From Deltaproteobacteria bacterium (GTDB lineage: Bacteria > Desulfobacterota > DSM-4660 > Desulfatiglandales > HGW-15): DNA of 43,501 nucleotides. The notes beneath the pieces were generated by a model. That model was not told the origin of the DNA. It was given only the letters and a program-made list of their open reading frames with translations, and did no database searches. Positions 8,156 to 18,836 of this stretch are shown piece after piece. Location of the stretch: NCBI GenBank assembly GCA_016930795.1, contig JAFGFY010000112.1:1-43501 (forward strand), written 5' to 3'. How positions within the stretch are numbered: the stretch's first letter is position 1; the number at the start of each line of letters is the position of its first letter. Position numbers and translations under genes: made by a program.

Positions 8156-8995
8156 TCATGTGGCATAGCTGTGAAGACCCGAAAGTATGAAATTGACTCC
8201 CAAATAGGTAAATATGACACAGAAGAAACCGATCATCGAGAGGATAGCCATCTTCTTGCCCCGCCACCCTCTCATCATTCGGGAGTGGAGCACTGCGGCA
8301 TAGACCAGCCAGGTGATGAGAGACCAGGTTTCTTTCGGGTCCCAGCCCCAGTACCTCCCCCAAGCGGAATGTGCCCAGACAGACCCCGTAATGATGCCCA
8401 GGGTGAGGAGTACAAAGCCTATGATGATCACCTGGTAATTGAGCTCTTCCAGGATGTCCGAATCAGGAATGGTTTTTAATAGGATGCCTTTTCTCTTCGG
8501 ATCATCCACTTTTTTTAAGAGGTACATCAGACTCAGGCAAAAGGCGATCCCAAAGGCCGCGTACCCGATAAAGCAGGTGATTACATGAGTGATCAGCCAG
8601 TTGCTTTTTAGAACCGGGATCAGAGGCTGGATCCGGCTATCAACACCGCTGAATGACGCGTAAGCCATAATCAACACAGCCAAAAGCGAAGCAAAGGTTC
8701 CAATACTACGATTTTTGGTCCGCCATTCTATAAGTACATAAAGAAGAACAACAGCCCATGCGAAAAAAATGAGTGATTCATAGAAGTTAGAAAACGGGGC
8801 GTGGCCCATGTCGAATTGATATGATTCAATCCACCTGAGGATAATGGCAGACGTGTGGGCAATCAAGGCCCCTATGGTAAGGATGGACGCCAGACGCCCA
8901 AAAACATCCTTTCCCATAACCATCATGAGGAGGTAGAGCATAAATGACGCAAAGTAGACAAAGGTTGTATAGCTGAGAATCACTGAGTTGATCAT
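8156..8995 (-). CDS. ccsB: Cytochrome c biogenesis protein CcsB/CcsA (System II haem handling)
   Basis: A 279-residue integral membrane protein with about eight hydrophobic helices. The WWD-type haem-binding signature WGRYWGWDPKETWSLITWLVY is near residues 210-235, and nearby His residues (LITHVITCF, VLHSRMM) are candidate haem ligands. In System II this protein and ResB form the synthase that exports haem and attaches it to CxxCH apocytochromes outside the membrane. It is encoded 14 bp after resB on the same strand, a standard operon order. Start: ATG with AGAAGGA eight bases upstream. It implies that the host makes periplasmic c-type cytochromes, although none is encoded here. Confidence 0.92.
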   Translation of the reverse strand: MINSVILSYTTFVYFASFMLYLLMMVMGKDVFGRLASILTIGALIAHTSAIILRWIESYQFDMGHAPFSNFYESLIFFAWAVVLLYVLIEWRTKNRSIGTFASLLAVLIMAYASFSGVDSRIQPLIPVLKSNWLITHVITCFIGYAAFGIAFCLSLMYLLKKVDDPKRKGILLKTIPDSDILEELNYQVIIIGFVLLTLGIITGSVWAHSAWGRYWGWDPKETWSLITWLVYAAVLHSRMMRGWRGKKMAILSMIGFFCVIFTYLGVNFILSGLHSYAT

Positions 8996-9009
8996 ATCTG
9001 TTTTCCTTC

Positions 9010-10419
9010 TTAATCAAGAAGCTTGTGAAGCTGACTGGTCACCAGATCGAGTTCCTTTTCCAGGGTAAGAGGATTCCTGTTTGTTCTACCCGCCACGCTG
9101 ATTTTTGTTTCATCCGTCGATCTCAAAATACGGACCCAAATCTTTCGATGGGATGTGAAGAAAGTCATAAAGAAACCGGCCACCATGACAACACAGCCGA
9201 ACCAGACTAGAGAGACCCCCGGGTTTTTGTTGGCCTGAAGACCTGTGTAGAAGCGACTTTCTAGCTCTTTCAGGAAGAAGGTATAAGGTTTAAACGAAGA
9301 AGGATTCATTCTTGGAGCTTGGAACATAGCCTCGGGGTATTGGTTGCGCAGCTTCTCAATGTTTTGAAACACCCAGAACCGTATTTCTTCTCCCTCTCTT
9401 GATTTGACGGAAATCAGCGCCGCCGGCCCCATCATTTCGTTAAGATTGGAGACTGCGTTCACAACCTGTATTTGAGATTCAGAGCCGGGTAGGGAAAATG
9501 TATCTCCTATTTCAACCCTTACAATAGATTCTACAAGATCGCTTCCTTCTTTCTGAACGCTCAAGTACGCTTTTCCCGGAATAGAGCCATAGCTGGATTG
9601 ATAAAAAGTGATACCACCGAAAGTAATGGGCCGGTTCATCAAAAGACTGGCTTTCTTGGCCAGTTTCCCTTCGACGAGAAAGCCAAGGTCCGATCTGAAT
9701 TCTTTTGGTGACCCGTTATCATAGTAGTCCACATTGAATTTTTCACAAAAAACACTGAATCCAAGCCTCTTGGAGGTCATATCTTTTGTGAGGATGATTG
9801 AGTCTACAGTATCTCCTTCCAGAATATTGACATATGCATTAAAGCCAAACACAGATCCAATGACGCCCCCTATGAGGACGAGTAGAATGCTGAAGTGAAC
9901 GAGATACACACCAAAGTAAGAATATCGACCCTTTTCTGCGTAGAGATAATTCTTTTCGGGGGTGCTCTTGCTTACGATTCTACCGTATTGGTTTCTCAGG
10001 AAATCCGCTACACGATTCCCCACATCCTCAATCCCCCTTTCAACCAAGAAATTCCTTTGCGGAGGAAGGTCCTCAAAGGGTTTGGATCGATCCGGTCTGG
10101 ACGGAGCCCGGAAAAGCTTGAGTGTGGTAGGCAGACGATTCACGGAGCATATGACAAGATTGAGGGCAAGGAGACCGATAATAGCCCTGAACCATAGCGA
10201 GTGGTAGAGATCAAAGAGACCGAGGAGTTCGAAGAATTGATGTAGACGTGGACTCAATCCCTGTGCGAACCTCACGGCCTCTTGTTGTTGAGGGATGAGC
10301 GTTCCGAATAGAGAGGTAATGGCCAGTATGATCAAAAGGGCAAGGGTCAGTTTCATTGAGCTGAACACATTCCATAGAATATTTGCCCCTCTTTTGTTGT
10401 TGGGTTCTTTCATCGGCAC
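9010..10419 (-). CDS. resB: Cytochrome c biogenesis protein ResB/Ccs1
   Basis: A 469-residue partner of CcsB. The N-terminal helix block contains the family hallmark (MKLTLALLIILAITSLFGTLIPQ); a second helix follows at LWFRAIIGLLALNLVICSVNR, a third near residues 168-190 (YFGVYLVHFSILLVLIGG), then a ~200-residue periplasmic domain and a final helix (VSLVWFGCVVMVAGFFMTFF). Ccs1/ResB holds apocytochrome and helps present haem. GTG 10419 has AGGTGA six bases upstream; ATG 10413, two codons later, is the alternative. It is the first gene of the resB-ccsB unit. Confidence 0.92.
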   Translation of the reverse strand: MPMKEPNNKRGANILWNVFSSMKLTLALLIILAITSLFGTLIPQQQEAVRFAQGLSPRLHQFFELLGLFDLYHSLWFRAIIGLLALNLVICSVNRLPTTLKLFRAPSRPDRSKPFEDLPPQRNFLVERGIEDVGNRVADFLRNQYGRIVSKSTPEKNYLYAEKGRYSYFGVYLVHFSILLVLIGGVIGSVFGFNAYVNILEGDTVDSIILTKDMTSKRLGFSVFCEKFNVDYYDNGSPKEFRSDLGFLVEGKLAKKASLLMNRPITFGGITFYQSSYGSIPGKAYLSVQKEGSDLVESIVRVEIGDTFSLPGSESQIQVVNAVSNLNEMMGPAALISVKSREGEEIRFWVFQNIEKLRNQYPEAMFQAPRMNPSSFKPYTFFLKELESRFYTGLQANKNPGVSLVWFGCVVMVAGFFMTFFTSHRKIWVRILRSTDETKISVAGRTNRNPLTLEKELDLVTSQLHKLLD

Positions 10420-12082
<1,663 letters not shown>

Positions 12083-12084
12083 AG

Positions 12085-13410
12085 ATGATAGGACGCCGTA
12101 GCTATCCGAAAGATTGGAAAGGTTTTCAAAGAAGACTTAAAAAGAAGGCTTGGAGAAAACGTTTTGCATCCAGAAGCGCCCTCCTGCTTGCCTATACACT
12201 ATTGATCAGCGCTGGCTATGGAGGCTCCAGGATATTCGCCAATCGAGAAATAGAAGGGGGGGCAGCGGCGAGGAGGGTGGAGTGTGAAAGTAACGGTCCT
12301 GAAAGATTGACTAAACAGGACCTGTCAGTCCTTATTGGTCCGCTGAATCTGGACCATAATCCTAGCGAAGGAAACCCATTCCTTGTTGTGAACAACGAAG
12401 AGAGGCTTAAGATTGCGATCTCTTTAGATACGACCCTTCAGACCTATATCTTAAAGTTGCTTCGTCGATCACGAACCTCTCAAACCGCAGTCATTGCTCT
12501 GAAGCCCACAAACGGACAGGTATTGGCTATGGCGAGCTATGACCAGAGTGGGAAAGCGGAGAACCTCTGTTTGAAAGCCAATTTTCCCGCTGCAAGCATC
12601 TTCAAGATCATATCTGCCGCAGCGGCCATTGAATCAAGGGGCTTTACACCCGAGAAAAGCGTTGCCTTCAGAGGCAAAAAGCATACGCTTTATAGGGGTC
12701 AACTTAAAAAAGATGAGGGTCGCTGCAGTACTAAAATAAGTTTCAAAAGGGCGTTTTCCGAGTCCATTAATCCCGTATTTGGAAAGATTGGTATTTATGA
12801 TCTCGGTGAAGAGTCCCTCTCTGAATACTCAAATAAGTTTCTTTTCAATGAAGAGATTCCCTTTGATCTACCCCTAGATGTCAGTTCTCTTCGTATCCCG
12901 ATAGATGAGTTTGGTCTCGCTGAAATCGCATCGGGTTTCAATAAAAAGACACTTGTTTCACCCTTGCATGTAGCATTGATTACCACGGCAATTGTAAACT
13001 GTGGTATAATAGTCGAACCCTGGCTGGTTCATAGAATAGAGGATGAGTCAGGAGAAGCGCTCTATCGTGTAAGATACAATAAGTTGGGTAGGGCCGTTGA
13101 AGAAGAGACGGCGAAACAACTGAAGATTCTTATGACGGAGACGGTACTCAACGGCACGTGCAGGAAAGCCTTTTTCCCTTTAAGACGAAAGAAGTCATTT
13201 CAGGATATAGAAATAGGGGCAAAGACCGGAACAATTAATGACTCCCAGGACCTTTTCAAATACGACTGGGTGACGGTCTATGCTCTTCCCAAAGAGATAG
13301 AGAGAGGAATATGTGTAACTGTGTTGGCCATTCATGGAGAAATACTTGGGCTTAGGGCTTCCGAGATGGCAAGGTATATCATTCAGCGCTATTATACCGC
13401 TTTTGAATAG
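12085..13410 (+). CDS. Penicillin-binding protein transpeptidase-domain protein
   Basis: A 441-residue membrane-anchored protein with one hydrophobic helix at about residues 28-48, then a linker and a transpeptidase domain. The active-site triad of motifs is complete: SIFK (nucleophile Ser in SxxK) in FPAASIFKI, SIN (SxN) in FSESINP, and KTGT in GAKTGTI. Neither a glycosyltransferase domain nor the usual class B dimerisation domain is evident, so it is shorter than PBP2/PBP3. It probably crosslinks peptidoglycan; a class D beta-lactamase-like role is less likely because of the anchor and length. ATG 12085 lies two bases after the serS stop, implying translational coupling; TTG 12079 is the alternative. 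glmS follows 140 bp downstream. Confidence 0.82.
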   Translation: MIGRRSYPKDWKGFQRRLKKKAWRKRFASRSALLLAYTLLISAGYGGSRIFANREIEGGAAARRVECESNGPERLTKQDLSVLIGPLNLDHNPSEGNPFLVVNNEERLKIAISLDTTLQTYILKLLRRSRTSQTAVIALKPTNGQVLAMASYDQSGKAENLCLKANFPAASIFKIISAAAAIESRGFTPEKSVAFRGKKHTLYRGQLKKDEGRCSTKISFKRAFSESINPVFGKIGIYDLGEESLSEYSNKFLFNEEIPFDLPLDVSSLRIPIDEFGLAEIASGFNKKTLVSPLHVALITTAIVNCGIIVEPWLVHRIEDESGEALYRVRYNKLGRAVEEETAKQLKILMTETVLNGTCRKAFFPLRRKKSFQDIEIGAKTGTINDSQDLFKYDWVTVYALPKEIERGICVTVLAIHGEILGLRASEMARYIIQRYYTAFE

Positions 13411-13427
13411 GATGCTGCTTTTCGAAT

Positions 13428-13457
13428 TTGACATCCGTCTTTTAACCTTAACATATT
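13428..13457 (+). promoter_or_regulatory. Candidate sigma-70-type promoter for glmS
   Basis: TTGACA at 13428-13433 is a perfect -35 box. CATATT at 13452-13457, after an 18-bp spacer, is a 4/6 match to the -10 box. The glmS start lies about 93 bp beyond the -10. It suggests glmS is not solely dependent on the serS promoter. Confidence 0.45.
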
Positions 13458-13550
13458 AATCACATGTCAAAGGGAGTAACGGTCGGGCAAGTGTTCCAGT
13501 AAGAGCAAATAGCATGAGCATGCTGAGGTCTATAGAAAGGAGCTTATGAA

Positions 13551-15377
13551 ATGTGCGGTATTGTCTGTTACGTGGGGAAAGAGGAGGCCAAACCTGTTTT
13601 ACTGGGAGGTCTCAAGCATCTGGAGTACCGAGGCTACGATTCCGCGGGCTTGGCTGTACAGCATGAGGATGATGTGGACTACTGTCGGTCCGTGGGAAGG
13701 ATTGTTGATTTGGAGCGCAAAACCGATAGCATGGTTATCAAGGGTACCTGCGGCATTGCCCATACTCGCTGGGCCACACACGGAGAGCCGAGTGAAGAGA
13801 ATGCGCATCCCCATCGGGATCAGGACGAGAACGTCTATGTTATACACAACGGCATCATTGAAAACCATGATTTTCTTAAGAAGAAATTGGGGAAAGCCGG
13901 GATTGTTTTTCGATCCCAAACAGACACGGAAGTTTTGGCCCATTTGATCGCTTCTCACTTCGACGGAGACTTGAATGAGGCCGTGAGAAAGACCATGTCC
14001 CAGATAGAAGGAACTTTTGGGCTGGCTGTCATTCACAGGCATGTCCCAGGGCAAATCGTTGTAGCCAGAAGGGGCAGCCCTCTGGTTATCGGCGTGGGCG
14101 AAGATGGTTATTTTGCCGCCTCAGATGTCTCCGCTATGGTGAGGTATACAAAAAAAGTGGTTCATCTCAATGATAACGAGTTGGCCATATTATCCAGGGA
14201 TGGCTATTCTATCTCGACGGCACAGGCCCAGAGTGTAGAGAGAGCCACTGAAACCGTGGAATGGGAACCTGAAGATGCGGAACTCGCCGGGTTCCCCCAT
14301 TTTATGTTGAAGGAAATATTCGAACAGCCGGAAACCTTAAGGAATGCGATGCGTGGTCGACTTGAAATTGGCGAGGGCGTTCCCAAACTTGGGGGCATTG
14401 TGCCGGTGTGGGAGAGGCTGAAAGAATGTCGGCATCTGGTGGTGGTCGCGTGTGGCACTTCATATTATGCCGGGTGCGCTGGGATGTATATATTCGAGAA
14501 GCTGACGGAGGTTGATGTGCAAGTGGAGCTTGCCTCCGAGTTCCGCTATAGAAAACTGAACTTTCCCCCCGACACATTCATCATTGCCCTGAGTCAATCA
14601 GGTGAGACCGCTGATACCCTGGCGGCTATCAAGGAAGCCAAGAGAAAGGGGGCGGGTCTCCTAGGAATTGTCAATGTAGTGGGGAGCTCCATTGCGAGGG
14701 CAACTGAAGCGGGGATCTATAATCATGCCGGACCTGAGATCGGCGTCGCTTCCACCAAGATTTTCGTCTCCCAGCTGGCTATTCTGACTTTACTGGCTCT
14801 TTTGATCGGCCGGCACCAAAACCTGTCGCTCACAGACGGCGTGGGGGCCATAAAGGGGCTACTGGCATTGCCCGATCAAGTCCAAAAGATCCTTTCCCAG
14901 GATAATCATATTCGGGCTATTGCGGAAAAATACTATCGTTGCAACAACTGGCTTTTCTTGGGTAGAAAGTATGGGTATCCCATCGCCATGGAAGGGGCGT
15001 TGAAACTGAAGGAGGTTTCATATATCCACGCTGAAGGCTATGCTGCCGGAGAGATGAAACACGGTCCTATTGCGCTGATATGCCCTGAGATGCCGACGGT
15101 GGCCATCATTCCCCAGGATGCCATGTACGAGAAGATGGCAAGCAATATTCAGGAAATAAAAAGCCGCAAAGGACCGGTCATAGCGATCGCCACAGAAGGT
15201 GACCATCAGATAAAAGAGCTTGCGGATGATGTTATTGAGATCCCGGCCACTCTGGATTACTTAAATCCCATTCTGTCCGTGATTCCCTGCCAACTTTTGG
15301 CCTATCATTGTGCCAGGCTTCTGAATCGTGATGTCGACAAACCAAGGAATCTGGCAAAAAGTGTGACAGTGGAGTAA
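13551..15377 (+). CDS. glmS: Glutamine--fructose-6-phosphate aminotransferase (isomerising)
   Basis: Makes glucosamine-6-phosphate from fructose-6-phosphate and glutamine, the first committed step towards UDP-GlcNAc for peptidoglycan and lipopolysaccharide. The 608-residue length equals that of the E. coli enzyme. After removal of Met1, Cys2 of MCGIVCYVG is the amidohydrolase nucleophile; HTRWATHG and HNGIIEN complete the glutaminase site. Two SIS domains follow, with ACGTSYYAG and LSQSGETADT binding the sugar phosphate and KLKEVSYIHAEG in the second. The end, AKSVTVE, matches the family C-terminus. An ATG five bases earlier (13546) is out of frame; AAGGAG is well placed for 13551. No glmS ribozyme was identified in the 140-bp leader. 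Confidence 0.96.
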   Translation: MCGIVCYVGKEEAKPVLLGGLKHLEYRGYDSAGLAVQHEDDVDYCRSVGRIVDLERKTDSMVIKGTCGIAHTRWATHGEPSEENAHPHRDQDENVYVIHNGIIENHDFLKKKLGKAGIVFRSQTDTEVLAHLIASHFDGDLNEAVRKTMSQIEGTFGLAVIHRHVPGQIVVARRGSPLVIGVGEDGYFAASDVSAMVRYTKKVVHLNDNELAILSRDGYSISTAQAQSVERATETVEWEPEDAELAGFPHFMLKEIFEQPETLRNAMRGRLEIGEGVPKLGGIVPVWERLKECRHLVVVACGTSYYAGCAGMYIFEKLTEVDVQVELASEFRYRKLNFPPDTFIIALSQSGETADTLAAIKEAKRKGAGLLGIVNVVGSSIARATEAGIYNHAGPEIGVASTKIFVSQLAILTLLALLIGRHQNLSLTDGVGAIKGLLALPDQVQKILSQDNHIRAIAEKYYRCNNWLFLGRKYGYPIAMEGALKLKEVSYIHAEGYAAGEMKHGPIALICPEMPTVAIIPQDAMYEKMASNIQEIKSRKGPVIAIATEGDHQIKELADDVIEIPATLDYLNPILSVIPCQLLAYHCARLLNRDVDKPRNLAKSVTVE

Positions 15378-15414
15378 TGAGGAACCTCGGTGATGTTCAA
15401 TTCCCCGGTTAACC

Positions 15415-16089
15415 ATGAGTGATCATGACCCCGTGCTTCATTCGAGAAAACAAAGACTTTTTCCCATAGCGAGACTCGTAGCCAGGGCGCTTTTCTCTCT
15501 GCTCTTCAGGTTGAGGGTGCGTGGACGGGAAAATATTCCTCCACACAACGCATTTGTTCTGCTCCCCAAGCACCAGCGTTGGGAAGATATCCCTCTATTG
15601 GGTTTGGCGACTCCACGTTCTTTGCACTATGTGGCCAAACAAGAGTTGTTCTCCATGCCGTTTTTCGGCTGGTTTCTAACCGCCCTTGGAGGGATTCCTC
15701 TAAACCGTTCGAGGCTCATGGAGAGCCGTCAGTCATTGAGATTCATTCAAGAGTTGTTAGGAGAAGAAGGGGAGGGGCTCGTGGTATTCCCTGAGGGGAC
15801 TTACTACAGGAATCGAATGGGACCTGGGCATGTGGGATTGATTCGAATGATCATGTCTCGTTCTAAAGTCCCCTTTATCCCCACGGGCGTCCGCTATGAG
15901 GCGAGAGGGCGTCACACAGAGGTCCAGATCAAATTCGGCAGGCCGTTCTACAGAGATTCGTCATTCAATGCCGATCTCTTGGTTGACCAGATCATGATGG
16001 AAATCGCTCGGCTTTCAGGTTATGAATTGGCGGAAAAAACGTCCAAGAGCAACGAGAGTAGTCATTTTTCTGAGAGCCCATTTATTTAA
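15415..16089 (+). CDS. plsC: 1-acyl-sn-glycerol-3-phosphate acyltransferase (PlsC-like)
   Basis: A 224-residue acyltransferase that should add the second acyl chain to lysophosphatidic acid at the inner membrane. The catalytic H(x4)D motif is KHQRWED near residues 53-59. The acceptor-phosphate motif FPEGTYYRNR lies near 122-131, and VPFIPTGVRYE matches the family's fourth block. A hydrophobic patch (ARLVARALFSLLFRL) at the N-terminus probably associates with the membrane. It begins 37 bp after glmS and is likely in the same transcript. Related lysophospholipid acyltransferases cannot be excluded. Confidence 0.85.
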   Translation: MSDHDPVLHSRKQRLFPIARLVARALFSLLFRLRVRGRENIPPHNAFVLLPKHQRWEDIPLLGLATPRSLHYVAKQELFSMPFFGWFLTALGGIPLNRSRLMESRQSLRFIQELLGEEGEGLVVFPEGTYYRNRMGPGHVGLIRMIMSRSKVPFIPTGVRYEARGRHTEVQIKFGRPFYRDSSFNADLLVDQIMMEIARLSGYELAEKTSKSNESSHFSESPFI

Positions 16090-16096
16090 GTAATAT

Positions 16097-16126
16097 TATC
16101 AACTAATAGTGTCAATTATTTGAATT
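16097..16126 (+). promoter_or_regulatory. Candidate operator upstream of the OPT transporter
   Basis: The word TATCAACTAATAGT (16097-16110), followed by an AT-rich TCAATTATTTGA stretch, closely resembles TATCAACTTATTGT (18219-18232) inside the promoter of the downstream fur gene, also followed by ATTATTGA. The shared word suggests a common regulator binding both promoters, possibly one of the two Fur-family proteins. No full 19-bp classical Fur box was found. Confidence 0.4.
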
Positions 16127-16169
16127 TAAAGCATAAAAACTGATACTCTTTTTGGAAGGAGTCATACAC

Positions 16170-18125
16170 ATGAATGATGCACAGAAGGCTCTCGCGGAAA
16201 TCACGATCAAGGCCGTTATTCTGGGCGTGTTGCTGTCGATTATTCTGGCGGGCGCCAATGCCTATCTTGGTCTGTTTGCGGGCATGACTGTCTCGGCTTC
16301 TATTCCGGCAGCCGTACTCTCCATGGGTATTCTACGGTTTTTTAAGCAGAGTAATGTTTTGGAAAACAATATCGTTCAAACCGCGGCATCTGCCGGTGAA
16401 TCCCTTTCGGCCGGCGTGATCTTTACACTTCCCGCCTTGGTCATTCTGGGGTTTTGGAAAGACTTCAGTTATCTTTGGGTCACGATCATTGCCGGTTTCG
16501 GCGGGTTGCTCGGGGTCTTCTTTACCATCCCTCTTCGACGGGCTCTCATTGTCGAAGACAAACTGCAATATCCCGAAGGGATTGCTACCGCTGAGGTCCT
16601 GGAGACCGGACAGGAAGGTGGCGCAGGAGTCCGTCGGATCGCATTGGCAGCCGTTGCAGGGGCTCTCTTCAAGATCGGTGCAAAAGGAATCGGCCTCTGG
16701 CCCGAGACTTTTGAGAAGGCGTGTCGTGTGAAGAATTCCATTGCCTACTTTGGATCCAACTTGAGTCCCGCACTCCTTTCTGTCGGCTATATTGTCGGAG
16801 TCAATATAGCGGTTCTTATCTTTCTGGGGGGTGTCCTGAACTGGTATATCGCCATCCCCATCTGCGCGAGCTTGAATGATTGGCCCCTGCATACTGAGGG
16901 AAGTCTGGCTGGACAAGCGATCTCAGCCGGAGAATATGCATACGAGATATGGTCCTCCAAGACCCGTTATCTCGGTGTCGGAGGAATGCTCTTGGGCGGT
17001 CTATGGACTATTTTTTCCATGCGAAAATCACTTTTTGGTGGGATCGTTTCTGGATTGAAGGCCTATCGAAAGGTCAAAGAGGAGGGAGAAGATAGCGTCC
17101 CACGAACCGAGAAGGATATGCCCATGAAATGGGTCCTGGTTTTTATCGTTGTATCCCTGGTTCCGCTCTTTCTAGTCTACCAATACTTTGTTAAAGACGT
17201 CACGGTATCACTTCCCATGGCTTTCGTCATGCTGGTAGCAGGTTTTGTCTTCTCAGCCGTTGCCGGCTATATGGCCGGCTTGGTGGGATCATCGAATAAC
17301 CCGATATCAGGTGTCACCATCGCCACGGTGACCGTCTCAGCCCTACTCCTGCTCCTCATGATGGGAACGGATGCTGTCAACGGCCCTGCTGCCGCTATCA
17401 TCATCGGCGGCGTTGTCTGCTGTGCGGCAGCTATCGCCGGTGACAACATGCAAGATCTCAAGGCAGGCCACATTCTAGGTGCTACGCCTTGGCGGCAGCA
17501 AGTGATGCAGATCATTGGGACCATCTCCGCGGCCCTTGTCCTTGCCCCGGTCTTGATGTTACTCTACAAGGCATATGGTTTTCGTGGAGAACCCGGAGTC
17601 GGCCCCGATGCCTTGTCAGCCGTTCAAGCGAACCTCATGGCCTCGGTGAGTCGTGGTGTCTTTAAGGGTGATCTCCCATGGAGCTATGTTTTTGCGGGCA
17701 TGGGCATTGCCGCGTTTGTGATTCTTCTCGATGAGTATCTCAAACAAAAGGAGAGCACGTTTCGTACGCCGGTTTTGGCTGTCACAATCGGGATCTACTT
17801 GCCGCTTGAATTGGCCGTGCCCATCGTACTTGGCGGTGCAGTCAATTACGCAGTAACCCGATTTCATACACGCCGGAAGACACTGATCGAGGATGTGGAG
17901 ACTTCAAACCGAAACGGCCTTCTCTTTGCCTCGGGTTTGATCACCGGGGAAGCCCTCATCGGTATATTGCTGGCCATTCCCATCATTATTCTTAAACAAT
18001 ACGATAGAACCATGCCCTTAATCTATGGCTCTATGGGGCTCTTAGGAGAATTGATTGGCGTCGCTCTGATTCTGGTTGTCACTTATTGGCTCTATTGTAC
18101 TGCACGTGTACAACGGGAGGGGTGA
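16170..18125 (+). CDS. OPT-family oligopeptide/metal-chelate transporter
   Basis: A 651-residue polytopic inner-membrane protein with about 14-16 hydrophobic segments. Family landmarks include SSNNPISGVTIATVT near the middle, NAYLGLFAGMTVSASIPAAVL at the N-terminus, and GLITGEALIGILLAIPI near the C-terminus. OPT proteins are proton-coupled importers of oligopeptides or, in the YSL branch, metal chelates. The neighbouring Fur and Fur-FeoA genes and a shared upstream motif make iron- or metal-related import plausible here, but the substrate is inference. ATG 16170 is chosen because AAGGAG lies eight bases upstream; the frame extends back to TTG 16152, which would include that site. Confidence 0.88.
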   Translation: MNDAQKALAEITIKAVILGVLLSIILAGANAYLGLFAGMTVSASIPAAVLSMGILRFFKQSNVLENNIVQTAASAGESLSAGVIFTLPALVILGFWKDFSYLWVTIIAGFGGLLGVFFTIPLRRALIVEDKLQYPEGIATAEVLETGQEGGAGVRRIALAAVAGALFKIGAKGIGLWPETFEKACRVKNSIAYFGSNLSPALLSVGYIVGVNIAVLIFLGGVLNWYIAIPICASLNDWPLHTEGSLAGQAISAGEYAYEIWSSKTRYLGVGGMLLGGLWTIFSMRKSLFGGIVSGLKAYRKVKEEGEDSVPRTEKDMPMKWVLVFIVVSLVPLFLVYQYFVKDVTVSLPMAFVMLVAGFVFSAVAGYMAGLVGSSNNPISGVTIATVTVSALLLLLMMGTDAVNGPAAAIIIGGVVCCAAAIAGDNMQDLKAGHILGATPWRQQVMQIIGTISAALVLAPVLMLLYKAYGFRGEPGVGPDALSAVQANLMASVSRGVFKGDLPWSYVFAGMGIAAFVILLDEYLKQKESTFRTPVLAVTIGIYLPLELAVPIVLGGAVNYAVTRFHTRRKTLIEDVETSNRNGLLFASGLITGEALIGILLAIPIIILKQYDRTMPLIYGSMGLLGELIGVALILVVTYWLYCTARVQREG

Positions 18126-18212
18126 GATCATGATACGTGCGTTTCCCGCATCATATAGAGAGACCCATAAACGGGGATATCGTCATAATTGAGTAGTTCC
18201 AGCGAATAGGCA

Positions 18213-18246
18213 TTGACATATCAACTTATTGTTGTTATTATTGATA
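18213..18246 (+). promoter_or_regulatory. Strong promoter of fur with overlapping inverted repeat
   Basis: TTGACA (18213-18218), a 17-bp spacer and TATTAT (18236-18241) form a near-consensus promoter, with the fur ATG at 18269. The inverted repeat TATCAA (18219-18224)/TTGATA (18241-18246) brackets the spacer and -10, a position that would allow repression. Part of it recurs upstream of the OPT gene. Autoregulation by Fur is the natural guess. Confidence 0.65.
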
Positions 18247-18268
18247 CTGAATTGCAATAGGGACCACA

Positions 18269-18703
18269 ATGGGTAACGAAATTGAGCTTTTTAGGTCCTT
18301 TATTAAAGAGAAAGGGCTAAGAAACACCCCGGAGCGGGAGGAGATTATCCTTGAAATCTTCGCTTCTCAGGACCATTTTGACGTGGATGAGCTCTATCTT
18401 CGGCTTAGAAATTCAGGAAGTCGAGTATCAAAGGCCTCCATTTATCGCAATATCCCTTTGATTATGGAATGCGGATTGATCAAGGAAGTCTGGCATGAAG
18501 ACGGCCACATGCACTATGAATCCATATATGGGCAGACCCACCATTGTCATCTGCGTTGTCTTGGTTGCGGCAAGGTCATTGAGTTTGTAGAAAAGGACCT
18601 AAAGGAAATACAAGAACGACTGGGGAAAAAACATCATTTCGACATCGTGGATCATCGCCTGGATTTGGTCGGATACTGCTCAAAGTGCAGACAGAAGCGG
18701 TAA
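18269..18703 (+). CDS. fur: Fur-family metal-responsive regulator
   Basis: A 144-residue DNA-binding repressor of the Fur/Zur/PerR family. The winged-helix half contains RNTPEREEIILEIF and the recognition helix SKASIYRNIPLIMECGLI. The dimerisation half has the metal cluster THHCHLRCLGCGKVIEF and a second CxxC (CSKC) at the end, which together form the structural zinc site. It is preceded by a good promoter and AGGGA six bases before ATG 18269. It lies between the OPT transporter and a second, fused Fur-like gene. Which metal or signal it senses cannot be read from the sequence. Confidence 0.9.
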   Translation: MGNEIELFRSFIKEKGLRNTPEREEIILEIFASQDHFDVDELYLRLRNSGSRVSKASIYRNIPLIMECGLIKEVWHEDGHMHYESIYGQTHHCHLRCLGCGKVIEFVEKDLKEIQERLGKKHHFDIVDHRLDLVGYCSKCRQKR

Positions 18704-18836
18704 AAATGCTCAAAGAGGTCACTAAACAGGCTTATGGGTCTTCTCTGTACAATCCCAGAGAAAGTCAGAATTGAAATAAGAAAAACGCGACAGTTATTCG
18801 AAGAATCAAATTAAAAAGGGAAAGAAAAAAACTGCT

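Noticed and set aside
13434-13550. glmS ribozyme in the glmS leader
   Set aside because: The conserved core and pseudoknot pattern are not visible, and the leader is short; such ribozymes are mainly in Firmicutes.
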